NCBI GenBank assembly: GCA_002270565.1
Contig: NQMI01000111.1
Location: forward strand, 87,600-151,599
Length of the DNA stretch: 64,000 nucleotides
Reading direction: 5' to 3'
From: Stenocarpella maydis
Lineage: Eukaryota > Ascomycota > Sordariomycetes > Diaporthales > Diaporthaceae
The position numbers were made by a program, and so were the translations under genes. Of the stretch, positions 23,426 through 36,126 are shown piece after piece (the first letter of the stretch is position 1; the number at the start of each line of letters is the position of its first letter). The notes beneath the pieces were generated by a model. That model was not told the DNA's origin. It did no database searches and worked only from the letters and a program-made list of their open reading frames with translations.

Positions 23426-23877
23426 TTATCCTTGCGGACTGGCCCGCTGCACACTTAGCATTTCTGCATACAGGCCACCACTCGCCACCAGGTCATCATG
23501 ACTTCCAGCCTCGACCACGGCGCCGTCAGCCACGACATAGATGCAGTCAGAGTCGCGCCCCATGCTCAGCCGCTGCGCCACGGCAATCGTGGTCCGGCCC
23601 TCAGCGGCATGTCGTAGCGCTGCCTGCACTGTGAGCTCGGACGCCGAGTCCAGCGCCGACATGGCCTCGTCGAGGAGCAGGACGCTCGGCCTCGACACGA
23701 CAGCCCGCGCGATGGCGATGCGCTGGCGCTGGCCGCCCGAGAGCTCCAAGCCCCTGTACCCCACGTGAGTGCTGAGGCTCTCCGGCAGCGACGCGACGAC
23801 GTCCTCGAGCGGCGCGGCGCGCATGGCAGCCTGCAGGTCGCTGTCCGGCACGGCGGACGGGTCGGGGCACGCGAGGA

Positions 23878-23908
<31 letters not shown>

Positions 23909-23945
23909 CGTCGTCTCCTGGGTGATCAGGGCCATCATTGGAGTC
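23426..23945 (-). pseudogene. ABC transporter fragment: C-terminal part of one nucleotide-binding domain
   Basis: Read on the minus strand, the fragment holds the Q-loop ([18 protein letters not shown]), the ABC signature ([16 protein letters not shown]), Walker B ([14 protein letters not shown]) and the switch region. It ends VQRASPQG at a stop. It belongs to the multidrug/peptide exporter (ABCB, MDR) type, probably NBD2. The Walker A P-loop and all membrane helices are missing: homology stops near 23940, exactly where the polyketide synthase homology begins on the other strand. The switch histidine is replaced by glutamine (AQRLSM in place of AHRLS). It cannot work alone; it is probably the remnant of a cluster transporter cut by the rearrangement. 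Confidence 0.85.
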
Positions 23946-26900
23946 TCTGGTCGCTTCCCTGGGTCTGAAAGCGTCGACGGATTCTGGGAGTCGCTCATGG
24001 AGGGCAAAGAACAGCACAGAAGAGTGCCCGAGAGCCGTTCCGCCCTCGACGCGTGGCAGCATGCGCTCGGCCCGGAGGCACAGCTTCCATATGGGTGTTT
24101 CCAGCGGCCCGGCCAATTCGACGCCCGCCTGTTCGCAATCTAGCCACGCGAGGCTGCGCAAATGGACACCATCCACCGGCTGGTCATGGTGACGACGTGG
24201 GAGGCCCTGGAGGCGGCTGGCTACAGCCTGGGCCGCGAGGACCTTAGGCGCATTAGTGCCTTTGTGGCACAGAGCTCGGACGACTGGCGAGACTTTGAGC
24301 ACCAGCACGGCGTCGACAACTACTACGTGCCCTCCATCACGCGTGCCTTTGGGTCTGGGCGGTTGCACTACTTCAAGTGGGAGGCGCCGGCCTTCAATGT
24401 CGACGCGGCATGTGGGTCGAGCGCCGTGGCTATTACATTGGCGTGCGAGAAGCTAGTCAACGGGCAGTGTGACATGGCTGTGGCGGCTGGAGGTATGCTG
24501 GCTTGTTCGCCGGACGCATACGCTGGCCTGGCAAAAGGCCAATTCTCCTCGCCGACTGGGGGTTGCAAGGTTTTCAGAGCAGACGTCGATGGGTACGCCA
24601 GGGTAAGGCCAATCCTGCGCCCGAAAGACTCAACCACGATGATTTGTTGGCTGACAAGTGAACCCAAACAGGGAGAATCCGTGTCTGCCGTGGTGTTGAA
24701 GCGGCTGGAAGATGCCGAGATGAGCAATGACAATATCCTGGCAGTAATCGACAGTAAGCATTGACATTGTCCGACCTGAAGGCGCCCAATTCCCTGTTTT
24801 TCGACCGAGGTGAAATGTCACTGCATTTGATAGTATGTTGATTGTAGATAGGCTTTGCGCGCAACCACTCAGCACATGCCTCATCTATAACACGTAAGTG
24901 TCGTGCGCGACCACTGACCCCAGACATTAGAACCTCGCGCGAGGTTCTCGCCTTAAAGGTATAAGAACTGAAGCCCATTTCCTTCGCTAGATCCACACCA
25001 GGAGACCCAGGAAAGAGTCTTCAGACAGGCCTTGATGGCCGCCGGTGCGGAGCCTCGCGAAGTTGGCTACGCCGAGCTGCATGGCATAGGTTGGTTTCGA
25101 CTTTTCTTATTACCAATTCGGCCCCTTGACATGCCGTCCAACCCCAAACGCCATGACCACACGCTACCTTTGTAGCTTCTGACTCCACGTAGGCACCTCT
25201 GCAGGAGATAAGTGCGAAGTAGGGGCCGTGGCCAACGTTTTATCCGAGAGGAGAGACGGTCCGCTGGTCCTCGGAGCCGTCAAGGCAAACGTGAGTGATA
25301 TCCCGAGATTGCCTTGTTCTAGTTCGTCACCCCCAAGTTAACATATTTCCAGATCAACCATGGAGAGGCGGGTGCCTGCCTCGCCGCTCTCATCAAGGTC
25401 GCCATGGTTTTGAAGAATCAAGGCACCGTCCCGCCACAACCTGGCTTCAACAACCCCGTCAACCCGCCACAATTGAACCCCGAGTTCCCCTCTCTGGGGA
25501 GCCTTGATATACGCGTCGCCGACGGGAAGCGACGCCTGGAGACAGGCAAGAAGGTCCTCCTGAACTTCTTCGACGCGAGCGGTGGGAATACGTGTAAGGT
25601 TCTGTCGGTGCCCCCTCGGGAGCGAGCAACGAGAGACAAGGATGGAGATGGCCGGACCCACCACGTCGTTGTCTGCTCCGGTCACACCTTCAAAGCCATG
25701 AAGGGGAATGAGCGGCGCATCCTTGGCTATGCCATGGCCCACAAAGACGAGAGCCCCAGCCATCTGGCATACACCACCACGGCGCGGCGCATCAAGCACC
25801 ACCAGCATCGGACGGCCTGGGTCGTCTAGGACATGAAGGACCTGTGAAAACAGCTACTGCAGTCGTCTCCGCGGTTCCGAGACCAAATCAGGGCCTGCCA
25901 GGCCGTGTGCAACATGAGCGGTTTCCCTTTTGTCCTCGAATACATCAACGGAACCGGTCCTCGGTCTCAGGCGCAGCCGGTGCAGGAACAGCTAGCGCTC
26001 GCTACGATCCAGATAGCTTTGGTACATCTACTGCGCTCGTGGGGCCTCCAGCCCGACCTCGTGCTAGGGCACAGCATTGGCGAATATGCCGCTCTACACA
26101 CCGCCGGCGTACTATCTCTTTCCGACACGCTCTACCTTGTTGGCCGGCGCGCCCTGCTTGTCGACGAGCAATGCCATGCAGACAGGTACGGCATGCTGGT
26201 GCTGCCCATGGCCAGTGACCAAGCACAGGCGCTGCTGGACAAGTTTGGACTGGTAGACTGCTCCGTCGCCAGAGGATTGCGGAAGCTGGCAGAGGACGCA
26301 GCACGGTTTTCAACCCCCAATGTCCCTGTGGCGTCAACGCTCCAGGGCAGGGTAGTTTCCGCGGGCAGTGAGGACGTGTTTGGACCTGAATATCTCGCCC
26401 GCCACACTCTAGAGCCTGTCGAGTTTGTCGCTGTCGTGCAGGATGCCCAGAGCCAGGGTCTCGTCGACGACAACACGCTCTGGCTCGAAATTGGCCCGGA
26501 CCAAGCCACCACATCCATGGTTCGCGAGGTGCTAATCGTTAAGGAGAACAGCCGTCTATTGCCGGCACTCAAGTCGAATCAAGGCTGCTGGGCTACGCTG
26601 GGGTACTTGGTCGCGTCAGCCTATACTAGGGACACGAAATTGACTGGAACGCATACCACATTGACCATGAAGCGTCCAACGCACTACGCCTGGTTGACCT
26701 GCCGCGCTATGCGTTTGAGCTTGCAGACCACTGGTGGCCCTACGTCCACTCAAAGCCCGTGCAGGTGCAAGCACAAGACTCGGCCGCCCGGACTGCCGTT
26801 CAAGATCAAGTCAGCGGGGCTACACTCCAGAGTCTCCAGTATATTGGGCCGTTTTTGCAATATGTCGTCGACGCGTCGGTGGGCAGCAATGACACCGTCA

Positions 26901-29345
26901 CGGCAGAGTTTGTCTCCAGAGTCAACCGCCCAGACATGATGGCCGCAGCAGCCGGGCACCTAGTGGACGGCAGGCCAATCTTCCCAGGCTCCGCCTTTTG
27001 TGAAATGGCTTACGCAGCTGCCGAGTACCTTGTGCCCAAGCATCGACAGCTACCCTCCGCTCCGCACATTTCCTCCCTGGTCCTCGGCAAGCTCGACATG
27101 CGTCGCCCGCTGATCATCACCACGGCGGCGGATGACTCCATAGTCCGTACGCGGACCGTCTGCAGCAGCGAGGGCGTCAGCGTCGAGTTCTTCCACGAGG
27201 CGAGCCCACACAATGTGACACCGCTGGGCAGCGTCGTGATCCGCTTCGAGCGCAGCCCCTCGCTGCGGGCCAAGACCGGCCCTACGGCCGCGTTCTTAGT
27301 GCAGGCACGCTGCGAGGCGCTGATCAAGGCTGTCAGGAGCGGCGAGGAGGGCCACGTGCTACGAAAGTCGCTGCTATATCAGCTCTTTCAGCGCTACATC
27401 GGCTACTGCAAAGGGTTCCAGGGCATCCAGGGGTGTTTCCTCGGCGGTGGCGTGACCGAGGCGGCATATGTGATCCGGCTACCGCCTAGTCCCTCGGCAA
27501 CGGGCGACCGTGCAGCATTTAACATGTACTGGTGTGATTGTGTTTTTCAGTTTCATGCTCAACAGACACCCGGACGGTCCCTCGGACAAGGCGAGCATTG
27601 CCGTTGCTGTCGAGGAGATCCTCTTTGGGGATGAGCTGAACGCCGTCGACACCTACACGGTTTATACACACATGACCCCGACTGATAACGGCCATGTAGG
27701 TGACGTGTACGTATTCCAGGGCCAGAGGTTAGTGGCGCTGTGCTCGAACATGGTATACCACACCATGGCATCTGGACACGCGAAAACAGGACGACAGCCA
27801 CCCCGATCATCTACTCAGACCGAGACTCGGCACGAAAATTTTGCTACACCTCTCGCCTAGCCGAAGCCCCAGCCTCCAGTTCAGCCTCTTGCTCGTGTAG
27901 AGAGTTATGCCCAGCCCAAGGCCTATCACCAGCCACAGCCGCTGTCTGAGATGCAGGCTCCATCTCAACCCCGAGCAAACAACATCGACGCGGCACAGGG
28001 TGGCATGGAACAAATAGCTAAACAAAAGGAAGACGTTTCGGGACTCATTCTTCAGCTCATTGCGGCAGAAACTGGCTGGCCCGTTGAAGACCTGCACGAC
28101 GATACGGCTGTCGCCGACTTGGGCGTTGACTCGCTAATGAACATTGCGCTGGTCTCCAGGCTCCGCTCAGAGAAGAGCATCGACATATCGCCTGCGAAGT
28201 TCCGACAATGTGTTACTGTGGCGGATATCAGGAAGGCCTTTGGAAACTCAGCAGGCGATGTCGGTCCGGAGCAAGGAAACAAGAAGAGGCTTGTCGAGGT
28301 GAACAATCAGGAGTCCGATCTCGCCCACAGCTTAGACAGCTCGAGCACCCTCTCCTCAAACTCCCTGTCGGACAGAAGTGCCAGTCCGAATGCCATGACT
28401 TCTAACACAGACCCCCGGTCAGTGTCGTCAGGGACATCCCCAGTCCCCGAGATGGTCGATATGAAAGGCTCCATGGGCCTCGCACACACCGCCGCCGACG
28501 AGGCGGCTGGGATGCCCGACGAGCTCAAAGACACCACAGTCGAGGTGTTCCTCATCCAAGGCGAGCCAAGCCCTACCGAGCCACCGCTTTTCCTTGTACC
28601 CGACGGTTCCGGCTCGATCGCCTCGTTCCTCCAGCTCCCCAACCTCCAACGCAACATCTGCGTCTACGGCCTGCACAGCCCATGGGTGGATAACCCAGCG
28701 GGCTTCACCTGCACGATCGAGCAGGCCTCGCAGCTGTACGTGGCCGCGATCCGTGAGCGGCAGCCCCACGGCCCGTACCTCCTGGGCGCCTGGTCATCGG
28801 GCTGCGTGTTCGCGTACGAGGCGGCCCGCGTCCTGTCTGAGGACCACGGCGAGGAGGTGCTGGGCCTCATCATCATCGACATGCACCGGCCCAAGCCCCT
28901 GCTCGACTGGATCAAGACGACCAAGGAGCTGTGGGAGTACTGATGCGAGACGACAGGGCTCGCCAACGTCTTTGCTCCCCTGCCCGATGCCCAGGACCTT
29001 GAGAAGCACCTGATCTGTAACTTCCGGGCGCTGAACCGCTACAACCCGAAGCCCATGCGGCCCGGAAAGGCACCCAAATACGGCACCTTGATGGTGTGGG
29101 CCAAGAAGGGCATGGGCAATGGTTTGAAAAGAGAGGACTACGCGGACCTGCCCGACCCGCTCGAGATTGGGACATGGTTCTGATTCGACAGGACTGATTT
29201 CGGCCCAAATGGCTGGGACGAGCTGGTAGGCGATAACGTCCAGACGGTGGCGATTGATGGCCACCACCGGAGCATCATGGTGCCACCTAATGCGGGCTGC
29301 CTTGTAAAGGTCATTGATGAGGCCCTGGAAAGGTTCTTGGCCTAG
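23925..29345 (+). pseudogene. Non-reducing polyketide synthase relic (KS-AT-PT-ACP-TE), N-terminally truncated
   Basis: Homology starts abruptly at the KS beginning ([11 protein letters not shown]), so the SAT domain expected in this class is gone. KS: active Cys in VDAACGSSA (24411), ELHGIG and NINHGEAG histidines. Five KS introns still have good splice sites (24603-24671, 24754-24851, 24894-24990, 25090-25192, 25291-25352). AT (25848-26640): GHSIGEYAAL is kept, but the GQGSQ and GFHS regions are deleted. PT (about 26640-27780): GHLVDGRPIFPGS with catalytic His and a WCD motif. ACP: DLGVDSLMN, Ser codon 28131. TE: GAWSSG. In-frame stops are at 24141, 25827, 25845, 27858, 28941 and 29181. Frameshifts are near 26635 and 27550. 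The order SAT-KS-AT-PT-ACP-TE is known for aromatic polyketide synthases; the former product cannot be told. Intact introns suggest recent death. Confidence 0.9.
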
Positions 29346-29360
29346 AGCTAGGTACCCAAG

Positions 29361-29370
29361 TACCTAGGTA
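29361..29370. repeat. TACCTAGGTA palindrome in a ggtac/taggta-rich stretch
   Basis: It lies just past the polyketide synthase relic inside a 40-bp run of related GTAC/CCTAGG units. It is one of six perfect copies in the window (9929, 18006, 29361, 40502, 40718, 57126). Confidence 0.6.
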
Positions 29371-29540
29371 CTTAAGTAGGTATATGAGGAAAGTTGTACC
29401 ATCAGTTGATAGTTATTATGTTTTAGGATAATGCTCGTTTGTATCATACGAGCTGCGATTTATAGATACTTGGATAGTGCCACCCGGGGCCATTTCGCGG
29501 GGCTGGAGGAAGGGGGAGGGGAGCCACATGGACTTCTTTG

Positions 29541-31501
29541 TTATCGCAGCTCCCCCTGCACCACCTCCTTGTCGAAGTCGATGAGAGATCCAGGCATGCG
29601 TCCGACTCCAACCCGATTGTAAAACGTGGACGCCTCTTTACCTTGTGCCTCTGTGGGTGTAACCAGAAGAACGTAATGAGTCCTCGGGTTTTGCACCTCA
29701 TCTTTTGACTTGCCCAGAACCACACACTTCAGAAATGGCTCTAACTCATCCTTCCTGTCAGGATCATCCAGTATGATGCAGCCGCTGGCACTACTCAACT
29801 TCCTCGCTGCCTGCAAGTCAAACGGACGTCCATACACACTCAGTTCCAATGGGCACGTCAAGCAGTCCCCGCTGTAGCTCCAGGAATTCCCACTGTCAGA
29901 CGACCATCGCGAGCATATGTCATATTCCTCCCACTCCACCTCGTTGAAAGGCAGATTCAGATAGCTGATGGCCCCTTTGTAGGCCATCCACGACCACGAG
30001 GGCGGCGGAATAATGTCTAAAGCCCCACCTTTGGGCGACTCGAATTCGATTCTTTTCATCCCACTCGGTGAGTCTTCTGCGCGCTGCCACAGCAGACTTC
30101 GCCATAACAGGCCACAGGCTCCATCATCAAGGACACCAAACCCTCCTCGGACACTGAAACTGGATATCAGGTGTTTCTCGATACCCGCAATAGCGACTGG
30201 TCGGTCGGCATCATACGACAGCTCCAAGCGTGAGTACTTCGAGTATAGATCTTGGTACAGGCGAATCTTGCCTCCGTGAGTCGTTTTCATTCCAACTTCA
30301 GGAAATCTGGAGTCACCGAGGAATGAAGCGAGTTTACTGGATTCTCTTTGCTTAGCCCCATGATTCTTGTTCACAGAGTTTTGAAAATACTTACTTGTTC
30401 ATTCTCATGGTGGTCTCGCATCGGACACCGGCCCCACACTCCCAATACGTCTGCTTCTCGGTGAAGAAAATCGTACGTCGAGCCAGTACTCTTTCTTGCA
30501 ATACCCAACCTCTCCTATTGAGATGACTGTCCAGTGCATGTTGTTCAAAGTTGTCAATGAAGTCGCATGCATATATGGGAGGACGGTCAGCGATATTCTG
30601 ATGAATCTTCCAGCAAGCTCTCTCATCCCTAGGCTTCATGAATCCGTCGTGTTGGCCAGCAGCACAACTTGCAGCCAGTACGCAGTACGCATTTCGAAAT
30701 ATACTCTCCATATGCTTCGCCTGTTCATTGAAGTCGCCCTCTGGGCCCTGAATTATGCAAATTGAATCGATCCATAAGTATTGTTGGTACAGGCTTCTTG
30801 TCACCTCCACCGCGTCTTGGAACGTCTGCGGAAGATTTTCAAGGAGAATCCCCTGGCGGTGGTGGGCTAGGTTCTCTGGAGACGTGCAGAAATGCGACGT
30901 GCGGTTAGGCCCCCAAGGATGAGACAGAGCAAGATACTCGAATGAATCGCCATCCTGGGTCTCATAGAGCCTCACTCCGGCGTGTCCCGTCTTGCCCACG
31001 TCTAAGAGTCTTGTGGGAAATCGAGAGGTGGGATCCTTTAAGGGCCTGCAGTCTTCGTGGCGCCGATCGCACTCGTCTAGCCAGTGGCGAATTATGGTGA
31101 AATGTGCTTCACTTCCAACTCGTGGAGGTTTGGGCAGACCAACTTGGGGCCAGGAATCCAAGAAATTGCTCGATCCGGGCTCGAAATCTCCGAATCGGCT
31201 CTGTGTTAGTAGCCTAGCTGCCACCAATTGTCTGGGCAACCATTCAACCACCGCGCCGGCGAAGAAACTCACCTGAGTCTTGATGGCAGGCCAGAAGGCT
31301 GATGACCGGTCGGCGATTCAGTTGTAAGTCGGAATCAACTAAGTCGAATACAAGAACTAGAGCTTGGTCGGAAAATAAGTTCTTCCCAAAGCGCCACCGC
31401 ATGTTACAGAAGTCACAAATACTAGCATCCCTTCTCAATTCCCGCAATCTGTCGGTGATTTGGAAACTTTTTGTATAGAAGTCCATTCCCTCACATTTCA
31501 T
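29541..31501 (-). CDS. HET-domain (heterokaryon incompatibility) protein
   Basis: Three exons, 31501-31273, 31187-30395 and 30306-29541 (introns of 85 and 88 bp), give 595 residues. The first intron has branch CTACTAAC. The second uses GTAAGT to GACTCCAG, the one choice found that keeps frame and rejoins FPEVGMK. The HET domain shows its three blocks: EYLALSHPWG (about residue 160), LWIDSICIIQ (about 220) and RRGWVLQERVLARR (about 310). The C-terminal half carries LELSYDADRPVAIAGI and WSWMAYKG, the usual post-HET segment. A CxxC (CDFC) lies near the N-terminus. HET proteins trigger cell death on fusion of unlike mycelia or act in fungal innate immunity. It sits next to two kinase-like genes. 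Confidence 0.9.
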
Positions 31502-32132
31502 GCATAGCTTTGCTTTGGGAACTGCACCTGTTTGTATTATACCCCGCAGTTCAGGACAACTGAGCAGTGTAAAAACAAAAGTCTTGTCTGCAGCTCTGAT
31601 CCAGGTAGTGTTCAGCTACAAAATATCAGTTAAAAACGGGGGCTTCCGACTGCTGGCCACCGAGAAAGCTCACGGTCTGGGAGTGGTCAGCAGTTTCCAG
31701 TACCGAAGTAGACGAAAGTTATTGTGGTAATTACCGTCTGCAAAATGAGAATCATCACCCAGCCTATCAATGCAAGCAGCCTGCCAAAGGAGGATGCCAG
31801 AACAACTTGACTCACATGCTGGATATATAGATATGTCAGGGCTTATTGTAATTATCGATGAATGATTCTGCAGTGCTCCAATTGTTAAAGGACTTACATT
31901 CTTCAGATTTCAAGGAAATATTTACTGAATTAGCGAATGTGCTTAAAAGCAGATATTGGGACGAGTCCTATCTCACATACTGTGCGCCACGTCAGTCCTT
32001 GTCTCCATCAATTAGCGTTGTGTCTTCCTACTCACGTCCTGCATCAAGATTAGTATTAATCTTAATTTGGACCTAGATTTTGAAGCATGGATCTCTAGAC
32101 GATTAAGAGCCATCAATATCGCATGCTACTAC
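31502..32132. other. Intergenic region
   Basis: I see no supported feature between the HET gene and the kinase-like gene; both are on the minus strand. Confidence 0.5.
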
Positions 32133-33924
32133 CTAGAAATCTAAAGAGGCAGGACTTACTTTGTTTCCCCTTCCAGCACCCAGACTCTGTTCGTGTGAGA
32201 CTTGCAGGCGACTTGCATGTTTGACGATATCATCCTGAGGAACCCAATACCGTGGATCCCGGCATCTGGTCTCTATTTGGTTTAGAGATTCATGAAGATC
32301 CCTAGCGTTGGTTCGACAACCCGACTCCCAGGCTATCGTAGCGTTTCGTGGGAGATTGGCGACCAGAAGCTTGTCCTCGATGATGCACAACAGATCTTGT
32401 AGAGCCTGCGAGCTTCGGAGTACACGTTTCATTTCTGCAATGTGTGTCTTGACATTAGGGTGAATACCGGGGTTGTCATAGCCTATTTCCGGCTTGTACC
32501 CTGCGGTCCAGTAGGAACTGTCGCCTCTCATGGATTTGGTCTTCTTGGTGAGCTTCGTTATTCCCTCAGTTCCATAGATTATCCACGTCATTAGCTGCAG
32601 GATAATGCAGCCCATTGACCAGATATCGGATAACCTCGAGGTTGGTGAGATTCCGGCTTTCAAAGTTTCAGGTGGTAGATATGACCTCGTACCGGCCCCC
32701 GAATTTGTCGACTCAACGATAAGTCTCTCACCAGTCGCTGCGATGTGGTATTTGGCAAGCCCCCAGTCAGCCAACTTCCAGACACCAAGTGGGAAACTTT
32801 GACTATTGCTGTCGAATACGAGAATATTCTCAGGTTTCAAGTCCCCGTGCCGGTAGGAATCTGCCTTGCCGTGCTTAAAAGTGTGCAGTTCTTTCAGTAC
32901 ATATGCTAGGCCGACGAGTTGGCTCACGATACTGGCTATATGTTGACGAGCAATTTTGGAACGGCTGTGGTAATTGTTGTGTTTCTCCCAGAGGTTGGAG
33001 AGGTTGCCTTCATCTGCCCAGGGGAAAATGAAATATTGCGCCATGTCAGTGGAAATCAGAGCTGTAATTTCCACTACATTCGGGAGACCAAGCCGGCAAA
33101 TTGCCTGCAGAGCCCTAACTTCTCTCTCCCAGGCCCTTTTTCCTTCAGAATTCTTGATGGACTTTTTGAGTTCTTTGATAGCAACCACACCTCCTGCCTA
33201 AATAGACTCTGCATCAGCTGATCATAACTTTTCTATATTCAACAATAGACAGATACAAATATGAGCAAGCCCTTGATCGAGCGTGTGCAGAGACTGGAAT
33301 AACAATGTGTATACTGAAACAAGGCACTCTCATTGAATTTCATCATACCTTGCGGATTGGATCATCGACATCCAGGAATTCTTTGTGGATTTTGGCCTTG
33401 TAGACGACACCGAAATGACCACTAGTTTCAACTGCGCTGGACACATCGATCATTGGAAGTGCAATACCTGGCTCAAGTTTAATGACGGAGAATCGGTTCT
33501 GCCTTGGAAAAGATGGGGCCCTGAAGATATACTGAGTTTGTCGGAAATTGCGTCTCCTCCCTGTGTCTTCAGGCCAGATCTGTTCGATTTCGGCTTTTGA
33601 AATTGGGAGACTCTTGTCCGATTTACGAATTCTGTTGAACCGCCGCATCATGGTTTCCAACTCCGGGCCCTTGACACCCAAACAGATTCCAATGGCGAAA
33701 ATCTCTTTGGCACGGCTACTGGTAAACTGCACGAGACTCTTGGCCTCACTAGACAGATGGTCGAATGACTTTGATTTGTTCCATATCGTTTCGGTAACGG
33801 AGGAGTTCGTAATCTGGCTAAGAGCGCTTTTTGGTGCGAAGTATGTTCCATGGTGAGATGGGAACATGGACTGTGTCAGAGCGCCGTTGATATGCTCATC
33901 CAGACTTTCGGCCTTTCTTGACAT
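32133..33924 (-). CDS. Protein kinase-like protein with atypical catalytic motifs (A)
   Basis: Two exons, 33924-33349 and 33197-32133 (151-bp intron), give 546 residues. About 165 residues of unknown N-terminal domain precede the kinase. Motifs: glycine loop SGHFGVVYKAKI, then VVAIKELKKS with the ATP-binding Lys, YFIFPWADEGNL at the hinge, RHGDLKPENIL as catalytic loop (HGD in place of HRD), LADWGLAKY (DWG in place of DFG), TRSYLPPE and SRLSDIWSMGCIILQLMTW. The hinge and HGD motifs are seen in expanded ascomycete kinases near HET genes. Most catalytic residues remain, so activity is possible. A short frame at 34214-34277 (MDFSRQTESLEAST..., ending at a GTGAGC donor) might be an extra 5' exon. 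Confidence 0.85.
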
Positions 33925-36126
33925 CGTGGTCGTTCTCCCAAGTGGGTGGTAGGGAACTTACAGGACTTAATTTGGGATATTTAGTTAGAGTCCGCCCAGT
34001 AGGTGCGTGATATATATATCCACAGAAAAAGTGGTGTTCGTTGGGAAGTGGGAAGAGAGCAAATGCGGCTCTGCGGCCAGATTAGGTTGTCATCGTGGGG
34101 AGAGCTGGTAAACTTGCTCAAGTACCTATTGTACCAAGGTTCTACCCGTAGTGAGTCAGCGTATGTAACGTAAAAGAGGCGAGAATTACGCGAGGTGTGG
34201 GTGTGGAGCTCACCGGTGTAGTCTTTGGGTGTGAATGTGGACGCCTCCAAGCTCTCTGTCTGCCGGCTAAAATCCATTCGATCCTACGATACCATGAGTG
34301 GTGTGGTAAGATTATTTCCGACAGTAGTTTACCTGGCTGATGATTCGCCCGGCTGCTGTACCCGAGGACTGCTTCCTCAGCCTGTCTACGAGGCACCGCG
34401 TTTGAGCAGCCACCGTCAATGGCTCAACGCCGCCACGAGGCTCCGGTGCTCAGCACCTAAGAGTCTGAGTGGAGGCGGCATGCTACAAGATGGGATGGGC
34501 TTATGCAAAAGGAGGCCTAGATAAGTATGCATGCAATCGCCAGGGTTGGCAGCCACCATCATCCCCTGCGAAGGGCCGGTGTGTGGGACGCAAAATGGTC
34601 GACCGAGAACAACTGGAGTCATCTCGCCCGGTGGAAGGCACTGAGGGGATTTCTGTCTTCTGAATGGTCACCCACCTTTTTCAGTGAGAATTACTTTGGA
34701 GAGCCGGGGTCTAATGCTGCCTACTGGACACGGGCTAGTCAATAGCTCGATGCAGGATGGAGGTCAACCAGATGATGATGACCTCGGCTTTTTCATCAGG
34801 AAGGTTGTGGTGCCATGTACTACCACCCTGCTCCGGATTTTGCCACTGATAAACACAGACCGTCTTTATCCGAAAGCTCGCCCGCTGATCAATCTTCATC
34901 GCTGACTTGCTGACCTAGAAACCTTAACTATTGGATGTACACATGGTCTCAACCACGATGTACAAATTCACGCAAATTGGTCACTCTGGCTATCTCCAAA
35001 CCTTTGGCCCTGATACTAATAACGAAATAGGCGCGAAGGGGTTCTGTTCGAGAGGCTATCGGACATAAGACGAATGAGCAGCGTGTTGCGTCCCACAAAC
35101 CGTATGCTGTATCCGCCTCTAATGTGAGGTAGTAACTACAACGCTGTTTAAGCCCAAGTCACCGGCTGATGCAATATTTCAGAATTCATTATTAAGGTTT
35201 CTCAGACATTGGATCGATTTGGTACTTTGGTCTCCCTTCCGTGTTGTTTGAAAACAGAAGTAGGAGAATTCCTGCTCTAATTACAGCTAATATTCTGACT
35301 TACTAGGTTATTTGGCCTGCTCAGTGAGTGCGCTGAACCTCAACTTCATGATCCTCAAACCTTTGGCAATTGCGTGAATAGAATTGCCGTAATTCGCAGC
35401 CTAAGGTAACCCTCTTAGACTTGGGTAATACCGGCGTGGCCAAGGCAGAATCACGCGCGTTTGGTAGCTTACGTGAGAGGGACCTTGCTTTGCAAGCTGT
35501 ACTGGGCACCTGAGGAACTAAGAGGGCGTTTGCTGAGGCTCTGTGACTCCCGTGCGTTTGGCCCCCAAAGGCTTCAAAGTGCACCCACTCACTGCGCCTC
35601 CAACGAGCTGAGGGAAATTAAGCCTCGCTGTAAAATATGCTTTTTACACAGCGATCTAGGCAGACTTAAAAGGCCTAGGAGGCCTAATTCAAGGCTGTGG
35701 GAAGTAGCATCGTACTTTTATTTAAGACGTCTCCCATTTGAGCTGTCAGGCCAGCAAGAACTTGGGGATCATGTTTTTTTATCCCCATAGCGAATTCAGT
35801 ATCGACAAGTCACGACCAACAGTCCCAAAAGTTTCTCTGACCTGCAAATTTTAATCCAATTTCTTTGCTCTACTGTAGCAATCAGAGTCACTTGATTCAA
35901 GCCATTCTTGAGGTGCACTGAGTTTCCATTGGAGGGGATAACAGTCAATAACAACAATCTGTGTGCGCTGGAGACGGGTGTCGGAGAAGTACCGGGTAAA
36001 CATACCGCAATTCAGTCTTCAATTCAGTCTTCAATTCCCGTGAGATTTGGACACACTGGCCAGAAGATGTGAGACTAATGCAAATTGGGAACTATAGGAT
36101 ACAGCATTCGGACATTGCAAGTAGCC
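33925..36126. other. Divergent intergenic region between the two kinase-like genes
   Basis: It covers 2.2 kb with no convincing gene apart from the possible short 5' exon at 34214-34277 (minus strand). A palindromic run aaaggcctaggaggcct lies near 35670. Frames here are short and lack family features. Confidence 0.45.

Noticed and set aside
24162..24764. Separate short KS protein starting at 24162
   Set aside because: It is the middle of a continuous KS frame that begins at about 23925 and is interrupted by the stop at 24141; the ATG is incidental.
30366..30394. 29-bp intron in the HET gene
   Set aside because: Too short for fungal introns and leaves the frame wrong; the 88-bp choice to 30307 restores frame.
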